Of a DNA stretch of 64,000 nucleotides, positions 32,515 through 39,991 are shown piece by piece; within the stretch, counting starts at the first letter, position 1; the number at the start of each line of letters is the position of its first letter. The stretch covers positions 57,620 through 121,619 of the forward strand of contig JAQWZF010000042.1 in the NCBI GenBank assembly GCA_029253585.1, given 5' to 3'. The notes beneath the pieces were generated by a model. That model did not search any database and was not told the origin of the DNA. It was given only the letters and a program-made list of their open reading frames with translations. Source of the DNA: Gammaproteobacteria bacterium. GTDB taxonomy: Bacteria; Pseudomonadota; Gammaproteobacteria; Pseudomonadales; Pseudohongiellaceae. The position numbers and the translations under genes were made by a program.

Positions 32515-32530
32515 AGCAAGGATCATGCCA
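32515..32530 (-). promoter_or_regulatory. Sigma54-type promoter upstream of flhA
   Basis: On the minus strand the sequence reads TGGCAT, five bases, TTGCT, matching the -24/-12 consensus TGGCAC-N5-TTGCA with the invariant GG and GC ten bases apart. It lies 68 bases upstream of the flhA ATG. FlhA-operon control by sigma54 and a FleQ/FlrA-type activator is common in polar flagellates. Confidence 0.78.
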
Positions 32531-32560
32531 TCGCTAGACTGAATGAATTAATATTTTTTA

Positions 32561-32566
32561 TATAAT
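32561..32566 (+). promoter_or_regulatory. Possible -10 element upstream of flgP
   Basis: TATAAT lies about 65 bases before flgP in an AT-rich stretch, but no good -35 element stands at 16-18 bases upstream. It is only a candidate. Confidence 0.3.
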
Positions 32567-32632
32567 CTGTCGATTTAATAGTATGACAGCGCCTAAACAC
32601 TTATTTCCTACTACGATTATTCAGAGAAGAAA

Positions 32633-33082
32633 ATGCGAAAGAATTTTAAAGCTTGGCTCATCACATTGGCTTGTTTAAATCTCACTCTTGCTTCTTGTGC
32701 GGTCGAATTAGATCTTCCGCTGAGCAGCAGAGCATATGCTGTTGATGAAATGATCGAAGAACTTGAATTCACCGGTTATGCTACTATCGCCGCCCAAACA
32801 GGCGACGCAGCGCTCAAAAGGCTGATGGCCGTGCGGGCGTCAAAGCTTGACGCCTATAGGATGGCCGCGGAATATGTGTATGGAATTTATCTTGACTCGG
32901 ATACCACGGTTGGAAGCCTTGTAGTGGCTGAAGATGAGTTCAGTTCCAGGGTGGAAGGTGTAATCATGGGTGCCGAATTAGTCAGCGTTGAGCCAGTATC
33001 CGAAGATACATACGCAACGACTGTGGCACTATCACGTAAGCAAATAGAAAACATACGCAGAGACTACATTCGAAGCTTGTAA
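32633..33082 (+). CDS. flgP: Flagellar outer-membrane ring lipoprotein FlgP (LPP20 family)
   Basis: FlgP forms an outer-membrane-associated disk around the flagellar basal body in Vibrio and Campylobacter. The 149-residue product has an N-terminal signal with lipobox LASC (Cys22) and the LPP20 pattern FTGYATIAAQTGD, then MAVRASKLDAYRMAAEYVYG and GVIMGAELVSVEP. It is followed by flgT after 7 bases. Start codon and lipobox spacing are normal. Confidence 0.85.
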   Translation: MRKNFKAWLITLACLNLTLASCAVELDLPLSSRAYAVDEMIEELEFTGYATIAAQTGDAALKRLMAVRASKLDAYRMAAEYVYGIYLDSDTTVGSLVVAEDEFSSRVEGVIMGAELVSVEPVSEDTYATTVALSRKQIENIRRDYIRSL

Positions 33083-33089
33083 TTTCATC

Positions 33090-34232
33090 ATGTGGCAATT
33101 AACCAGAAACTTTCTATTGATATGCTTGTTCTCAGTAGCGAGCTGCTCGTTCGTGCAGTCAGCTGAGTCTATAGATCTTGAAGAGATCAAAAGGCGACTG
33201 ATAACAGAATCGCTCAATTCTGAAACTCGTGTGTCTACGATTTCTTTGATCGATAAAAGCGGAGAGCTGAAACAATATTCCAGATTTTATTCGACCCGTA
33301 AATTCTTTCCTAACCATTATGCAAGTAGCGCCAGTGACAAAGCTACTTCTGATATTAACGCTAACGGCGATGTATGCTACCTCACCAATTATTTTAATAG
33401 GCTACCAAGAAGCTTTAAAACTTTTATAGACATAGATCTTAATGGTCTCAATAGTAATAGTGCGCAACAATATGACGTCGTTCAAACAGAGAAGTTCGGC
33501 GAAGTGTTAGAAGAAAGCGCCAATGAATCGCAAGATGAGACAGGTCTTTATGTTTTTGCTGAATTTGACATTAGCTTAGTTCCTCTGTCCGACTTTTATG
33601 CCCAGCCGATTGGCACAGAAAATCTTAAGGAAATTTGGTCAGGTCCCGTTATAAATATTTTGGTAACCCCGCGTATTCCGGCGCAAAAAAATGCCCTTAT
33701 CGGTTATGCCGAAAACTCTTTAAACTCCATAACCGACTATTTTGGATACAACGTTTCATTGAACATTTTTGATAGAGTCTACAATGACGGACTTGATTTG
33801 TCAGATAATGGAAAGCTTTCCGCAGATGTTACAGTTACATTTGCACCTGATTTTTATTCAAATGTCCAATCGCAAGAGTCAGCGCGTTTTTCTGGAAGCG
33901 CATTAGAGCTTGCAGAATTTTTGGGACGTATAATAAGCCGAAAATTACATGATTTTGCGGAAATTGATAAGTGTGCATTGGAATACTACAAACCGATGCT
34001 TGTGACGTCGAATCAACTAGTTGTCCCATCTGGCCTTAACGCTGGCGTTACACAAGAAACCCAATTCCTACTCCTCCCAGGGCTACCAGGTGAGGTTAAT
34101 GCACTCAATTCCGGCACCTTAGATAATATAAAAACAGCGGAAGTTGTTAGTCTGAGGGAGCATGATACGGTGATACGAGTGACTGACGAAGAAAACATCA
34201 ATTTAACAGGATATTCGGTGGTGCCATTATGA
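33090..34232 (+). CDS. flgT: Flagellar assembly protein FlgT (H-ring)
   Basis: FlgT builds the H-ring of sodium-driven Vibrio flagella and helps recruit the motor. The 380-residue product (Vibrio about 377) has an N-terminal signal peptide. A cysteine after SVAS (Cys19) could be a lipobox, but cleavage near QSAES by the ordinary signal peptidase is equally possible. The C-terminal region (SGLNAGVTQETQFLLL, then TAEVVSLREHDTVIRV) fits the FlgT C-terminal domain. It overlaps the next gene by ATGA. Confidence 0.8.
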   Translation: MWQLTRNFLLICLFSVASCSFVQSAESIDLEEIKRRLITESLNSETRVSTISLIDKSGELKQYSRFYSTRKFFPNHYASSASDKATSDINANGDVCYLTNYFNRLPRSFKTFIDIDLNGLNSNSAQQYDVVQTEKFGEVLEESANESQDETGLYVFAEFDISLVPLSDFYAQPIGTENLKEIWSGPVINILVTPRIPAQKNALIGYAENSLNSITDYFGYNVSLNIFDRVYNDGLDLSDNGKLSADVTVTFAPDFYSNVQSQESARFSGSALELAEFLGRIISRKLHDFAEIDKCALEYYKPMLVTSNQLVVPSGLNAGVTQETQFLLLPGLPGEVNALNSGTLDNIKTAEVVSLREHDTVIRVTDEENINLTGYSVVPL

Positions 34233-34672
34233 AGGGATTAATTCTTGGTTATGTGATTTCAGTTTTTCTAATAGCTTCGAGCGCATCGGCGCAAAGCCTA
34301 CCAATCGAGGAAGCATTGCAATTGCTGTTTGAAGATACAAATTTGGAAGGAAGAATCTCAACGATTACGGATAGGGCTTCGAATTCAATTGAAAGCACTA
34401 CCTATGCAGTTCAAGCGGGGGATACGCTTGGCGGAATAGTGAATATGCTTTACGGGAATTCTTCGATACTTAAAAGAGATGCAATAATTCAAGCTCTGGT
34501 AATTAAAAACCCTCGCGCTTTCGTGCGGGGAAATCCCAACCGGTTGCTTGCTGGCTCCACAATAGAAAGATTAGAACCTGAGGATCTTCTTAATCTTATT
34601 TTCAATAATTATGGTGAGGAAGTCAGTAATTTTGACACTGCTACGGCTGGATGGGTGAGATATTCTCGCTGA
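34229..34672 (+). CDS. Secreted LysM/FimV-like protein in the FlgT operon
   Basis: The 147-residue product has a signal peptide (about 1-22, ending ASAQS) and a central LysM-like segment (YAVQAGDTLGGIVNMLYGNS) followed by LVIKNPRAFVRGNPNRLLAGSTI, the pattern seen in FimV/TadG-type N-terminal domains. It is predicted to be periplasmic and to touch peptidoglycan. The ATGA overlap with flgT points to translational coupling and a role in the same basal-body structure. The exact role is not known. Confidence 0.75.
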   Translation: MKGLILGYVISVFLIASSASAQSLPIEEALQLLFEDTNLEGRISTITDRASNSIESTTYAVQAGDTLGGIVNMLYGNSSILKRDAIIQALVIKNPRAFVRGNPNRLLAGSTIERLEPEDLLNLIFNNYGEEVSNFDTATAGWVRYSR

Positions 34673-34712
34673 TTCAATATCCATAGCGATAAAACAATAG
34701 GCTGACTCATCA

Positions 34713-35978
34713 ATGCTGGTCGGTATCGAAAACTCCCTAAATACCTCTGCGATTCGTTTATCGATCGCGGATTCTCCTATTACACAGTCTATTTCTATTA
34801 ACCTTACAGAAGCAAATGACCTAAATTTACAGAATGGTCAGGTCGTTCGCGGTTTTCTGAAAGACGGCGAAATTTTGCTAAAAGCAAATGGGTCCTTTAC
34901 CCAACAACAGTTTGCTCAATTATCTGCTAATCTGCCCTTCGTTGACTATGCTGCGGTGCGGAGGCCAGGCGGTTTTCAACTGAATCGTCTAGACCGGGCC
35001 TCAAATATTTCTTCTCAAAACACTTCAAAGCTAGACTCAAAACAAACTTCTAAACTTGCAAGTAGCAAATTCCAGTGGACAAATATGTCTACTAGGCTGG
35101 CAAAGTATTTTGGCTCTGCTTTAGGATCGTCGTCTTCTGAGGCGAAAAATCTTGCCACTTTTTTATCTGCAAATGGATTAGATGCTCAGTTGATTACTGG
35201 TGAAAAAATAGGAAATCAATTTAAAAGCTTTGCGAACATGGGTGAACGGTCAGACATCACTGGGTTAAATTCATTTCATGATTCATTAGCCTCAGTCAAT
35301 AAAAACGCATCTAAAGCAGAGAGTAATTTAGGGAGTCTGTTAAAAGGTTTTATATCTTCTGGGTTGAACGTATTGTCGCAGAGTTTTGAGGCAGGTCTCA
35401 ATCAAGTAAATTTTCCTGTGTTCTTACTCGATGGTGCTCCAGCCTCAATTTCTATTGACTTAAGCGGTGGAATCGATCTGTCCCAATTTATGAACTTGCA
35501 AAGCTATTCTGAGGCCCGTAGATCGGGGTCCGATTATATCGATTCCTCAAATCCTTTTGCCAATGATGCATCTGAGTCGGACGATTCAGGCGACAGTGAT
35601 ACGGGGTCAGAGCTTGACCGAGATCACAGTAAAGGCAATGATGATCAGACCAAACGCTGGAGGAGCACTAGAAATATCGAAGATTTCCTTACTGGCTCTG
35701 TCACAAACTTTAAAGTTCTGGTGAGCATTGATAGTGAGAAAAGCTTGCTGGTGGATTGTGCCGTAAACACAGGCTCTAAATTGATATTTGCTAATGTTTG
35801 GGTAGATGGAGATAGCTATTTGTTCGATCTGGTTTCGAATAATATTGATTCTCTAGCATCAAGGTTTAATTCTCAGGAACTTAGTTTGCTCGGATACAAT
35901 ATCTTTAACAAAGAACCTCCCATTTACAAGCAACAAGCCGGTCTAGCCAGGTCTGGCAATATAAATCTAGAAGCGTAG
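34713..35978 (+). CDS. FliK-like flagellar hook-length control protein (tentative)
   Basis: The 421-residue product has no signal peptide. The N-terminus (1-80) is a possible beta-domain, residues about 95-260 are Ser/Asn/Lys-rich with low complexity, an acidic Asp/Ser stretch spans about 275-310, and the C-terminus (about 315-420, with VLVSIDSEKSLLVDCAV and LASRFNSQELSLLGYNIF) resembles the globular FliK C-terminal domain. It is immediately followed by an FhlB-type gene, a pairing seen in other gammaproteobacteria. The low-complexity middle is expected of a ruler protein. The family call is an inference. Confidence 0.55.
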   Translation: MLVGIENSLNTSAIRLSIADSPITQSISINLTEANDLNLQNGQVVRGFLKDGEILLKANGSFTQQQFAQLSANLPFVDYAAVRRPGGFQLNRLDRASNISSQNTSKLDSKQTSKLASSKFQWTNMSTRLAKYFGSALGSSSSEAKNLATFLSANGLDAQLITGEKIGNQFKSFANMGERSDITGLNSFHDSLASVNKNASKAESNLGSLLKGFISSGLNVLSQSFEAGLNQVNFPVFLLDGAPASISIDLSGGIDLSQFMNLQSYSEARRSGSDYIDSSNPFANDASESDDSGDSDTGSELDRDHSKGNDDQTKRWRSTRNIEDFLTGSVTNFKVLVSIDSEKSLLVDCAVNTGSKLIFANVWVDGDSYLFDLVSNNIDSLASRFNSQELSLLGYNIFNKEPPIYKQQAGLARSGNINLEA

Positions 35979-35985
35979 GTGCAGC

Positions 35986-36273
35986 GTGTACGATATTGAA
36001 TTAAAGCTTAATAAGGCCGCAAGCATAAAATATGCCGGTTCAGATTCTCCAAAACTGATCAAATCGGTGTCTGGTGAATACGCTGAAATTATGGTCGAAA
36101 GTGCTAAAGAAATTGGAGTTCCGGTTGTACGGAGTCCGAGCTTGGTGGAAGCGCTGAGCGCTTTACCTGAAGACTCTGAAGTTCCGGAAGAGTTGTTCGA
36201 GATGGTGGCGGTTGTTCTGAGTTGGGCTTACTGGATTAAATCTAAAACTCCAGAAGAAGGGCCTTACGATTGA
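35986..36273 (+). CDS. FlhB C-terminal-domain homologue (FhlB type)
   Basis: This 95-residue protein matches the cytoplasmic C-terminal domain of FlhB (KAASIKYAGSDSPKLIKSVSGEYAE, then VPVVRSPSLVEALSALPEDSEVPEELFEMVAVVL). It lacks the membrane part and the autocleavage NPTH motif, as FhlB proteins do. The start is GTG at 35986, 7 bases after the FliK-like gene. It may act in export substrate-specificity switching together with that gene; this is inferred from the family. Confidence 0.85.
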   Translation: MYDIELKLNKAASIKYAGSDSPKLIKSVSGEYAEIMVESAKEIGVPVVRSPSLVEALSALPEDSEVPEELFEMVAVVLSWAYWIKSKTPEEGPYD

Positions 36274-36289
36274 GGTCGCTCCCTAGAAA

Positions 36290-36643
36290 TTATCCCAAGT
36301 TCTCATATGTGTGTTCGGACGTCTGGCGACCATGATAAACAAGATGGTCAAGGACTCCCTGGACAGCTTGTAATTTCTTGTCAACCAAGATTTGGTTTTT
36401 TAATTGTAGAGAGCGGCATTTTTCAACAAGTTCTTTATGCTCCGTAAGTTCTTCGGTGCATGACGCGTCAGTTTCGCTGGCCTTCTGCAATGAGATTAGT
36501 AACTCAGTCTTACTATTTTGAACTTCAGATAGGTTCTCGAAAGATCTAGCCGACAACATAGAAAATTCCTGCTCAAGTAAATTTTCTAGTTGCTGAAGCT
36601 GTTCGGTGTAGCTGTTAGAATATTTGGCCATCTCTTCTTGCAC
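36290..36643 (-). CDS. flgN: Flagellar chaperone FlgN
   Basis: FlgN is the export chaperone for FlgK and FlgL. The 117-residue, largely helical product (LENLLEQEFSMLSARSFENLSEV near residues 18-43) fits the family, and its position 15 bases downstream of flgM is typical. The start is GTG at 36643; an ATG four codons in is the alternative. It converges on the FhlB-type gene with only 16 bases between. Confidence 0.75.
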   Translation of the reverse strand: MQEEMAKYSNSYTEQLQQLENLLEQEFSMLSARSFENLSEVQNSKTELLISLQKASETDASCTEELTEHKELVEKCRSLQLKNQILVDKKLQAVQGVLDHLVYHGRQTSEHTYENLG

Positions 36644-36658
36644 CTTATAACCACTAAG

Positions 36659-36970
36659 TTAATTATTGATGAGTTTCTCAAGAGGCACGAAACTCTCAGC
36701 CATCTTCTTATTATCCAATGGATAGGAGTTATTACGGATCGCCTCTTTGATTTGTTCTACTTTTTCTCTATTGAAAACTGCTTCTTCCGTGTTTTTTCTT
36801 GTTTCAGCGGAGATACTCACAGTCGACTGAGGGCTGGCTTTTTTCTCGGTGCGATCTATATCTGATAAGCCTGCTTTTGGGGTTTCAGGCGAGCTATCCG
36901 CCGCATCAACAGCTTTGTTGTATTTAGGTAACTGATTTTTATCAAAATTACCTGAAATTGGGTCTGTCAT
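36659..36970 (-). CDS. flgM: Anti-sigma28 factor FlgM
   Basis: FlgM holds FliA inactive until exported through the completed hook. From the ATG at 36970 the product has 103 residues starting MTDPISGNF, with STVSISAETRK in the middle and the C-terminal FliA-binding part FNREKVEQIKEAIRNNSYPL. A GAGG ribosome site stands seven bases before this ATG. A longer frame from 37021 would start inside the -10 element of the sigma28-type promoter, so it is rejected. flgN follows. Confidence 0.85.
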   Translation of the reverse strand: MTDPISGNFDKNQLPKYNKAVDAADSSPETPKAGLSDIDRTEKKASPQSTVSISAETRKNTEEAVFNREKVEQIKEAIRNNSYPLDNKKMAESFVPLEKLINN

Positions 36971-37021
36971 AACGTTCCTCAATGCAGCTGGTTCAGCTGC
37001 TAATGGTTCCTTCATAACCAA

Positions 37022-37048
37022 TAATCGACACTTCAGCCATCAATATTA
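37022..37048 (-). promoter_or_regulatory. Sigma28-type promoter of flgM-flgN
   Basis: On the minus strand TAATATTG, 11 bases, GTCGATTA matches the FliA pattern TAAAGTTT-N11-GCCGATAA in spacing and core. The same TTAATATT-N11-TGTCGATT arrangement occurs before the first flagellin, which supports both. It lies about 50 bases upstream of the flgM ATG. Confidence 0.65.
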
Positions 37049-37056
37049 ATAAAAAA

Positions 37057-38163
37057 TTATTTTATTGCGCGGCTACTGCCAGAGACTGTAGCCGTAATCG
37101 TCGCCCCAGATTCCGGATTGGTCAACTTAATTGCTTCGCCGATAAAGGCTGACTCTAGAGCGATGACGTCTATCTCTAAGCTAAACGATTCTCTTGATAC
37201 CGTTAATTTTATTTCCTCACCTTTTCTTATGTCCTCTTCACGTCGAGCGTCAATATATCTTAAGATTCGACCAGGCTGTAATTGCGAAGTTGCTACACTC
37301 CGTCCTAAAGTGATGAGATCAGGCACAGCACCTTTTGGAGCATCGCGCAAAATAACTTGATGTTCTGTATTTAGGCCAGTGAAGGTTTCTCCTGGCCTGA
37401 TTAGCGTTTTTGCGACAAGTACGTTGGCAGGGCGCCCTATAACCTTTTCAGTGACTACCTGTCCTTTATTGATATTAGAAGTGGCCTTTGAATTGCCACC
37501 GAAAGAATAATCTGTAGATAGAGCATTCTTAGAGTCGCTAGAAGACACTATACTTTTCGCAAAATTATCTTTAGAAACCGTGCTTCCAAGCGCAATATGG
37601 TCGCGCGCTATCAAAACCTGCTGGCCGCTCTCCAACATAGACGCGCTGACTGCTGTTCCCACAGCTGCTGGAATTTTCATAAATACCCCTCGGTCAATTA
37701 AGACCTTGAGCTCTTCCGGCAGATCGTCTTTTGTGTCCAATGCAAAGTCTTCTACGCGCAATTTATGCCCAACAGGCAGCTCATTGGCTAAAGAAACCTT
37801 AACACCATTTAGACCAATATTATTCGTACTTCTCTGATATGTGGCGTGGCCACTGAACCCGTATCTTAAGGCTAGTTTCCATTTCGAATCTGAACATTCA
37901 ACGGTTATTAGATGCTGAGATGGTTTGTCTTTTTCGAATAACCATCCGCTTGGGCAGTTCGGAATCCTAAGCCTAGAATCATCGATCATAATAGATACTT
38001 TGCTTGATGATTCTCCGATCTTCGATTCAAGAAAAAGCATAGCAGACTCTTCTAAATTAGCACTGTAATCTGAGCTAGTGTCGAGGTTTTCAGCACGAGT
38101 CGTTGACATCACAGCCAAATTTAATGTGAGGAATGCTAGAGCGAGTTGAATGATTCTAATCAT
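37057..38163 (-). CDS. flgA: Flagellar P-ring chaperone FlgA, extended with three SAF-like repeats
   Basis: FlgA is a periplasmic chaperone for P-ring (FlgI) assembly. The 368-residue product, against about 220-250 normally, has a signal peptide (1-24, ending TTRA) and an N-terminal domain to about 120. Then come three SAF-like units (about 121-183, 183-243, 247-305), each starting with 'A-x-x-L/I-x-x-G' and ending with a 'G-x-x-V/I' segment (ANELPVGHKLRVEDF, ARDHIALGSTVSKDNF, AKTLIRPGETFTGLN). The usual C-terminus (VSRESFSLEIDVIALE, then GEAIKLTNPESG) follows. The extra repeats are the unusual part. It is divergent from flgB. Confidence 0.85.
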   Translation of the reverse strand: MIRIIQLALAFLTLNLAVMSTTRAENLDTSSDYSANLEESAMLFLESKIGESSSKVSIMIDDSRLRIPNCPSGWLFEKDKPSQHLITVECSDSKWKLALRYGFSGHATYQRSTNNIGLNGVKVSLANELPVGHKLRVEDFALDTKDDLPEELKVLIDRGVFMKIPAAVGTAVSASMLESGQQVLIARDHIALGSTVSKDNFAKSIVSSSDSKNALSTDYSFGGNSKATSNINKGQVVTEKVIGRPANVLVAKTLIRPGETFTGLNTEHQVILRDAPKGAVPDLITLGRSVATSQLQPGRILRYIDARREEDIRKGEEIKLTVSRESFSLEIDVIALESAFIGEAIKLTNPESGATITATVSGSSRAIK

Positions 38164-38198
38164 TCGCTGAGGATAAAGTAAGCTAACCGAGCAGCAAA

Positions 38199-38227
38199 GA
38201 AAAATAAGCGGCAGGTTGCTGCCGCTT
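38199..38227 (-). terminator. Hairpin with T-run on the minus strand, upstream of flgA
   Basis: A 9-base stem (38206-38214 with 38219-38227, loop of four) is followed on the minus strand by TTATTTTTC, the form of an intrinsic terminator. It lies about 35 bases before the flgA start, so it would act in a flgA leader or end leftward transcripts. A weaker sigma54-like element (TGGCAG, five bases, CGGCA, 38220-38235 minus) overlaps its upstream arm. Confidence 0.55.
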
Positions 38228-38362
38228 TACTGCCACATCGTTAAAAAATTGTTTGAACTTGTCTCACGGGTCCGCGTGCGAAGGACAGCAATCTTAACTT
38301 TAGAGCCGTAATCTCTTGTTATACCGAATATTTCTCAAACACTATTATCTGTATTCAAAGAT

Positions 38363-38378
38363 TGGCACGCCCCATGCA
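38363..38378 (+). promoter_or_regulatory. Sigma54-type promoter of flgBCDEFGHIJKL
   Basis: TGGCAC, five bases (GCCCC), ATGCA matches the sigma54 -24/-12 consensus TGGCAC-N5-TTGCA at all but one position. It lies 80 bases upstream of flgB and is the only strong promoter candidate in front of the rod-hook operon. Confidence 0.82.
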
Positions 38379-38457
38379 TCAGAATCGACACAAAGCATCA
38401 CGATAATTAATCGAAAGATGCCAACTAACTCTATTTTGAATTTGAAGTAACTAAATA

Positions 38458-38853
38458 ATGAGCATTTTAGGTAAATACGATTCGTACTTAGGTTTTAGCC
38501 AGGCGGCACTGGATGTCAAAGCTCGTAGGGTACAAGTGATATCAGAAAATATTATTAATGCCTCTACGCCGAATTACCGAGCAAAGGATATAAGTTTTGA
38601 GAAAATACTCGAAGACAGGATGAATCAGGGGAGAACAAACAATCACTCGACTGTTCATGCCAACGTTTCTTCAAGAGAAATACAAGCTTCGACTTTTTAC
38701 CGGGTTCCTTTAAGCCCGAGTGTTGATAATAACACGGTAGAAATTGGAGTAGAGCAAGCTAAATTTGGTCAAGCGACGAGTGATTACCAAGCCTCTCTGC
38801 AATTTTTTGAGGGGAAAGTTTCATCTCTGTTTAAAGCGATTCGCGGGGAATAA
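38458..38853 (+). CDS. flgB: Flagellar rod protein FlgB
   Basis: FlgB is a proximal rod protein. The 131-residue product has the N-terminal rod/hook motif with SENIINASTPNYRAKDISFE near residues 29-48, length typical of the family. It is the first gene of the rod-hook operon, behind a sigma54-type promoter, and flgC follows after three bases. Confidence 0.94.
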   Translation: MSILGKYDSYLGFSQAALDVKARRVQVISENIINASTPNYRAKDISFEKILEDRMNQGRTNNHSTVHANVSSREIQASTFYRVPLSPSVDNNTVEIGVEQAKFGQATSDYQASLQFFEGKVSSLFKAIRGE

Positions 38854-38856
38854 AAA

Positions 38857-39276
38857 ATGGCTTTGTCTGACATATTAAACATCGCAGGCTCGGGAATGAA
38901 CGCCCAGGTTGTAAGGATGAACACGACTGCTTCGAATCTAGCCAATGCAGGTGTTGTTTCAACAACTGCTGAAGGAGCCTTTCGAGCAAGGAGGCCCGTT
39001 TTCGAAGCTATTTTGTCTTCGATTTCGACTGATGCCGCTCAAGGTGGAGTACGGGTAACCGACATCGTATCCGACGGTTCTTCACCCAAACGTGTTTATG
39101 AGCCAAGTAATCCAGCTTCAGACGAAGAGGGGTACGTTTACGCCTCGAACGTCAATGAAGTGGCAGAGCTGATTGAAATGTTGGACGCCAGCCGTGCATA
39201 TCAAAATAATGTTGAGGTCGTTACTGCAACTCGCAACCTTCTTAGTAGCACGCTCGAAGTTTTAAAGGCGAGGTAG
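38857..39276 (+). CDS. flgC: Flagellar rod protein FlgC
   Basis: FlgC is a proximal rod protein. The 139-residue product has the N-terminal 'TTASNLANAGVVST' and the conserved C-terminal ASNVNEVAELIEMLDASRAYQNNVEV. Length and order are normal. Confidence 0.95.
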   Translation: MALSDILNIAGSGMNAQVVRMNTTASNLANAGVVSTTAEGAFRARRPVFEAILSSISTDAAQGGVRVTDIVSDGSSPKRVYEPSNPASDEEGYVYASNVNEVAELIEMLDASRAYQNNVEVVTATRNLLSSTLEVLKAR

Positions 39277-39280
39277 AGAA

Positions 39281-39976
39281 ATGTCTATCCAAGATTTGTC
39301 TCTTCCATCTACTATGCTCACAACCTCGCAATATGAGGATCGACAAGCAAAAGCTTTATTTGATAAACAAGAAAATCTGGATCGTGACGATTTTCTTCTT
39401 CTTTTTACAACCCAGCTAAAAAATCAAAACCCTCTCGACCCTCTCGAAAATGAGGCGTTTGTTGCACAGTTGGCTCAATTCTCTAGCCTCGAATCTATGA
39501 AAGGCATGCAGCAGACTATGGACGATATGGCGAATGAGTCGAAGTCTGACAAATTCCTTCTAGGAGCTAACCTTCTCGGAAAGACGGTCACCGTTGAGGG
39601 GGGGCAGGTTCTCGCAGGTGGCGGCAGAGATCTTTCTCTGAGCGGGCTTGTTGACTCACCATTAACCGATGCTATTTTCAGAGTTTATGACTCTCAAACT
39701 GGCGGATTGATTCATCAAAGGGAAATATCAAAACTTGATGCTGGGGAAGTAGAATTAGATTGGAATGGTCAAGATAGCGATGGCCAGCCATTCCCAGAGT
39801 CAACCTATCAATTTTCCTTAATCGCGAACAAGGGCGATGAAAAGATTGTTGTTCCATTGGTTTCTCAGCAAGTAATTAATTCGGTTAACTGGGATGCTGA
39901 TACTCAAAAATTAAAGATCAAGCTTGATGGTGGAGATGAAATGCCACTGGATAAACTAAGCACAATTCAAATATAA
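39281..39976 (+). CDS. flgD: Flagellar hook-capping protein FlgD
   Basis: FlgD caps the growing hook so that FlgE can be added. The 231-residue product contains the family segment FLLLFTTQLKNQNPLDPLENEAFVAQLAQFSSLE (in pieces, near residues 37-71) and a C-terminal FlgD Ig/Tudor-like domain with WNGQDSDGQPFPESTYQF. Order is normal. Confidence 0.95.
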   Translation: MSIQDLSLPSTMLTTSQYEDRQAKALFDKQENLDRDDFLLLFTTQLKNQNPLDPLENEAFVAQLAQFSSLESMKGMQQTMDDMANESKSDKFLLGANLLGKTVTVEGGQVLAGGGRDLSLSGLVDSPLTDAIFRVYDSQTGGLIHQREISKLDAGEVELDWNGQDSDGQPFPESTYQFSLIANKGDEKIVVPLVSQQVINSVNWDADTQKLKIKLDGGDEMPLDKLSTIQI

Positions 39977-39991
39977 GATCGGAGAAAATTA

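Noticed and set aside
36971..37021. Longer FlgM start at 37021
   Set aside because: The ATG lies at the edge of the sigma28-type -10 element, and the GAGG site and family N-terminus support 36970.
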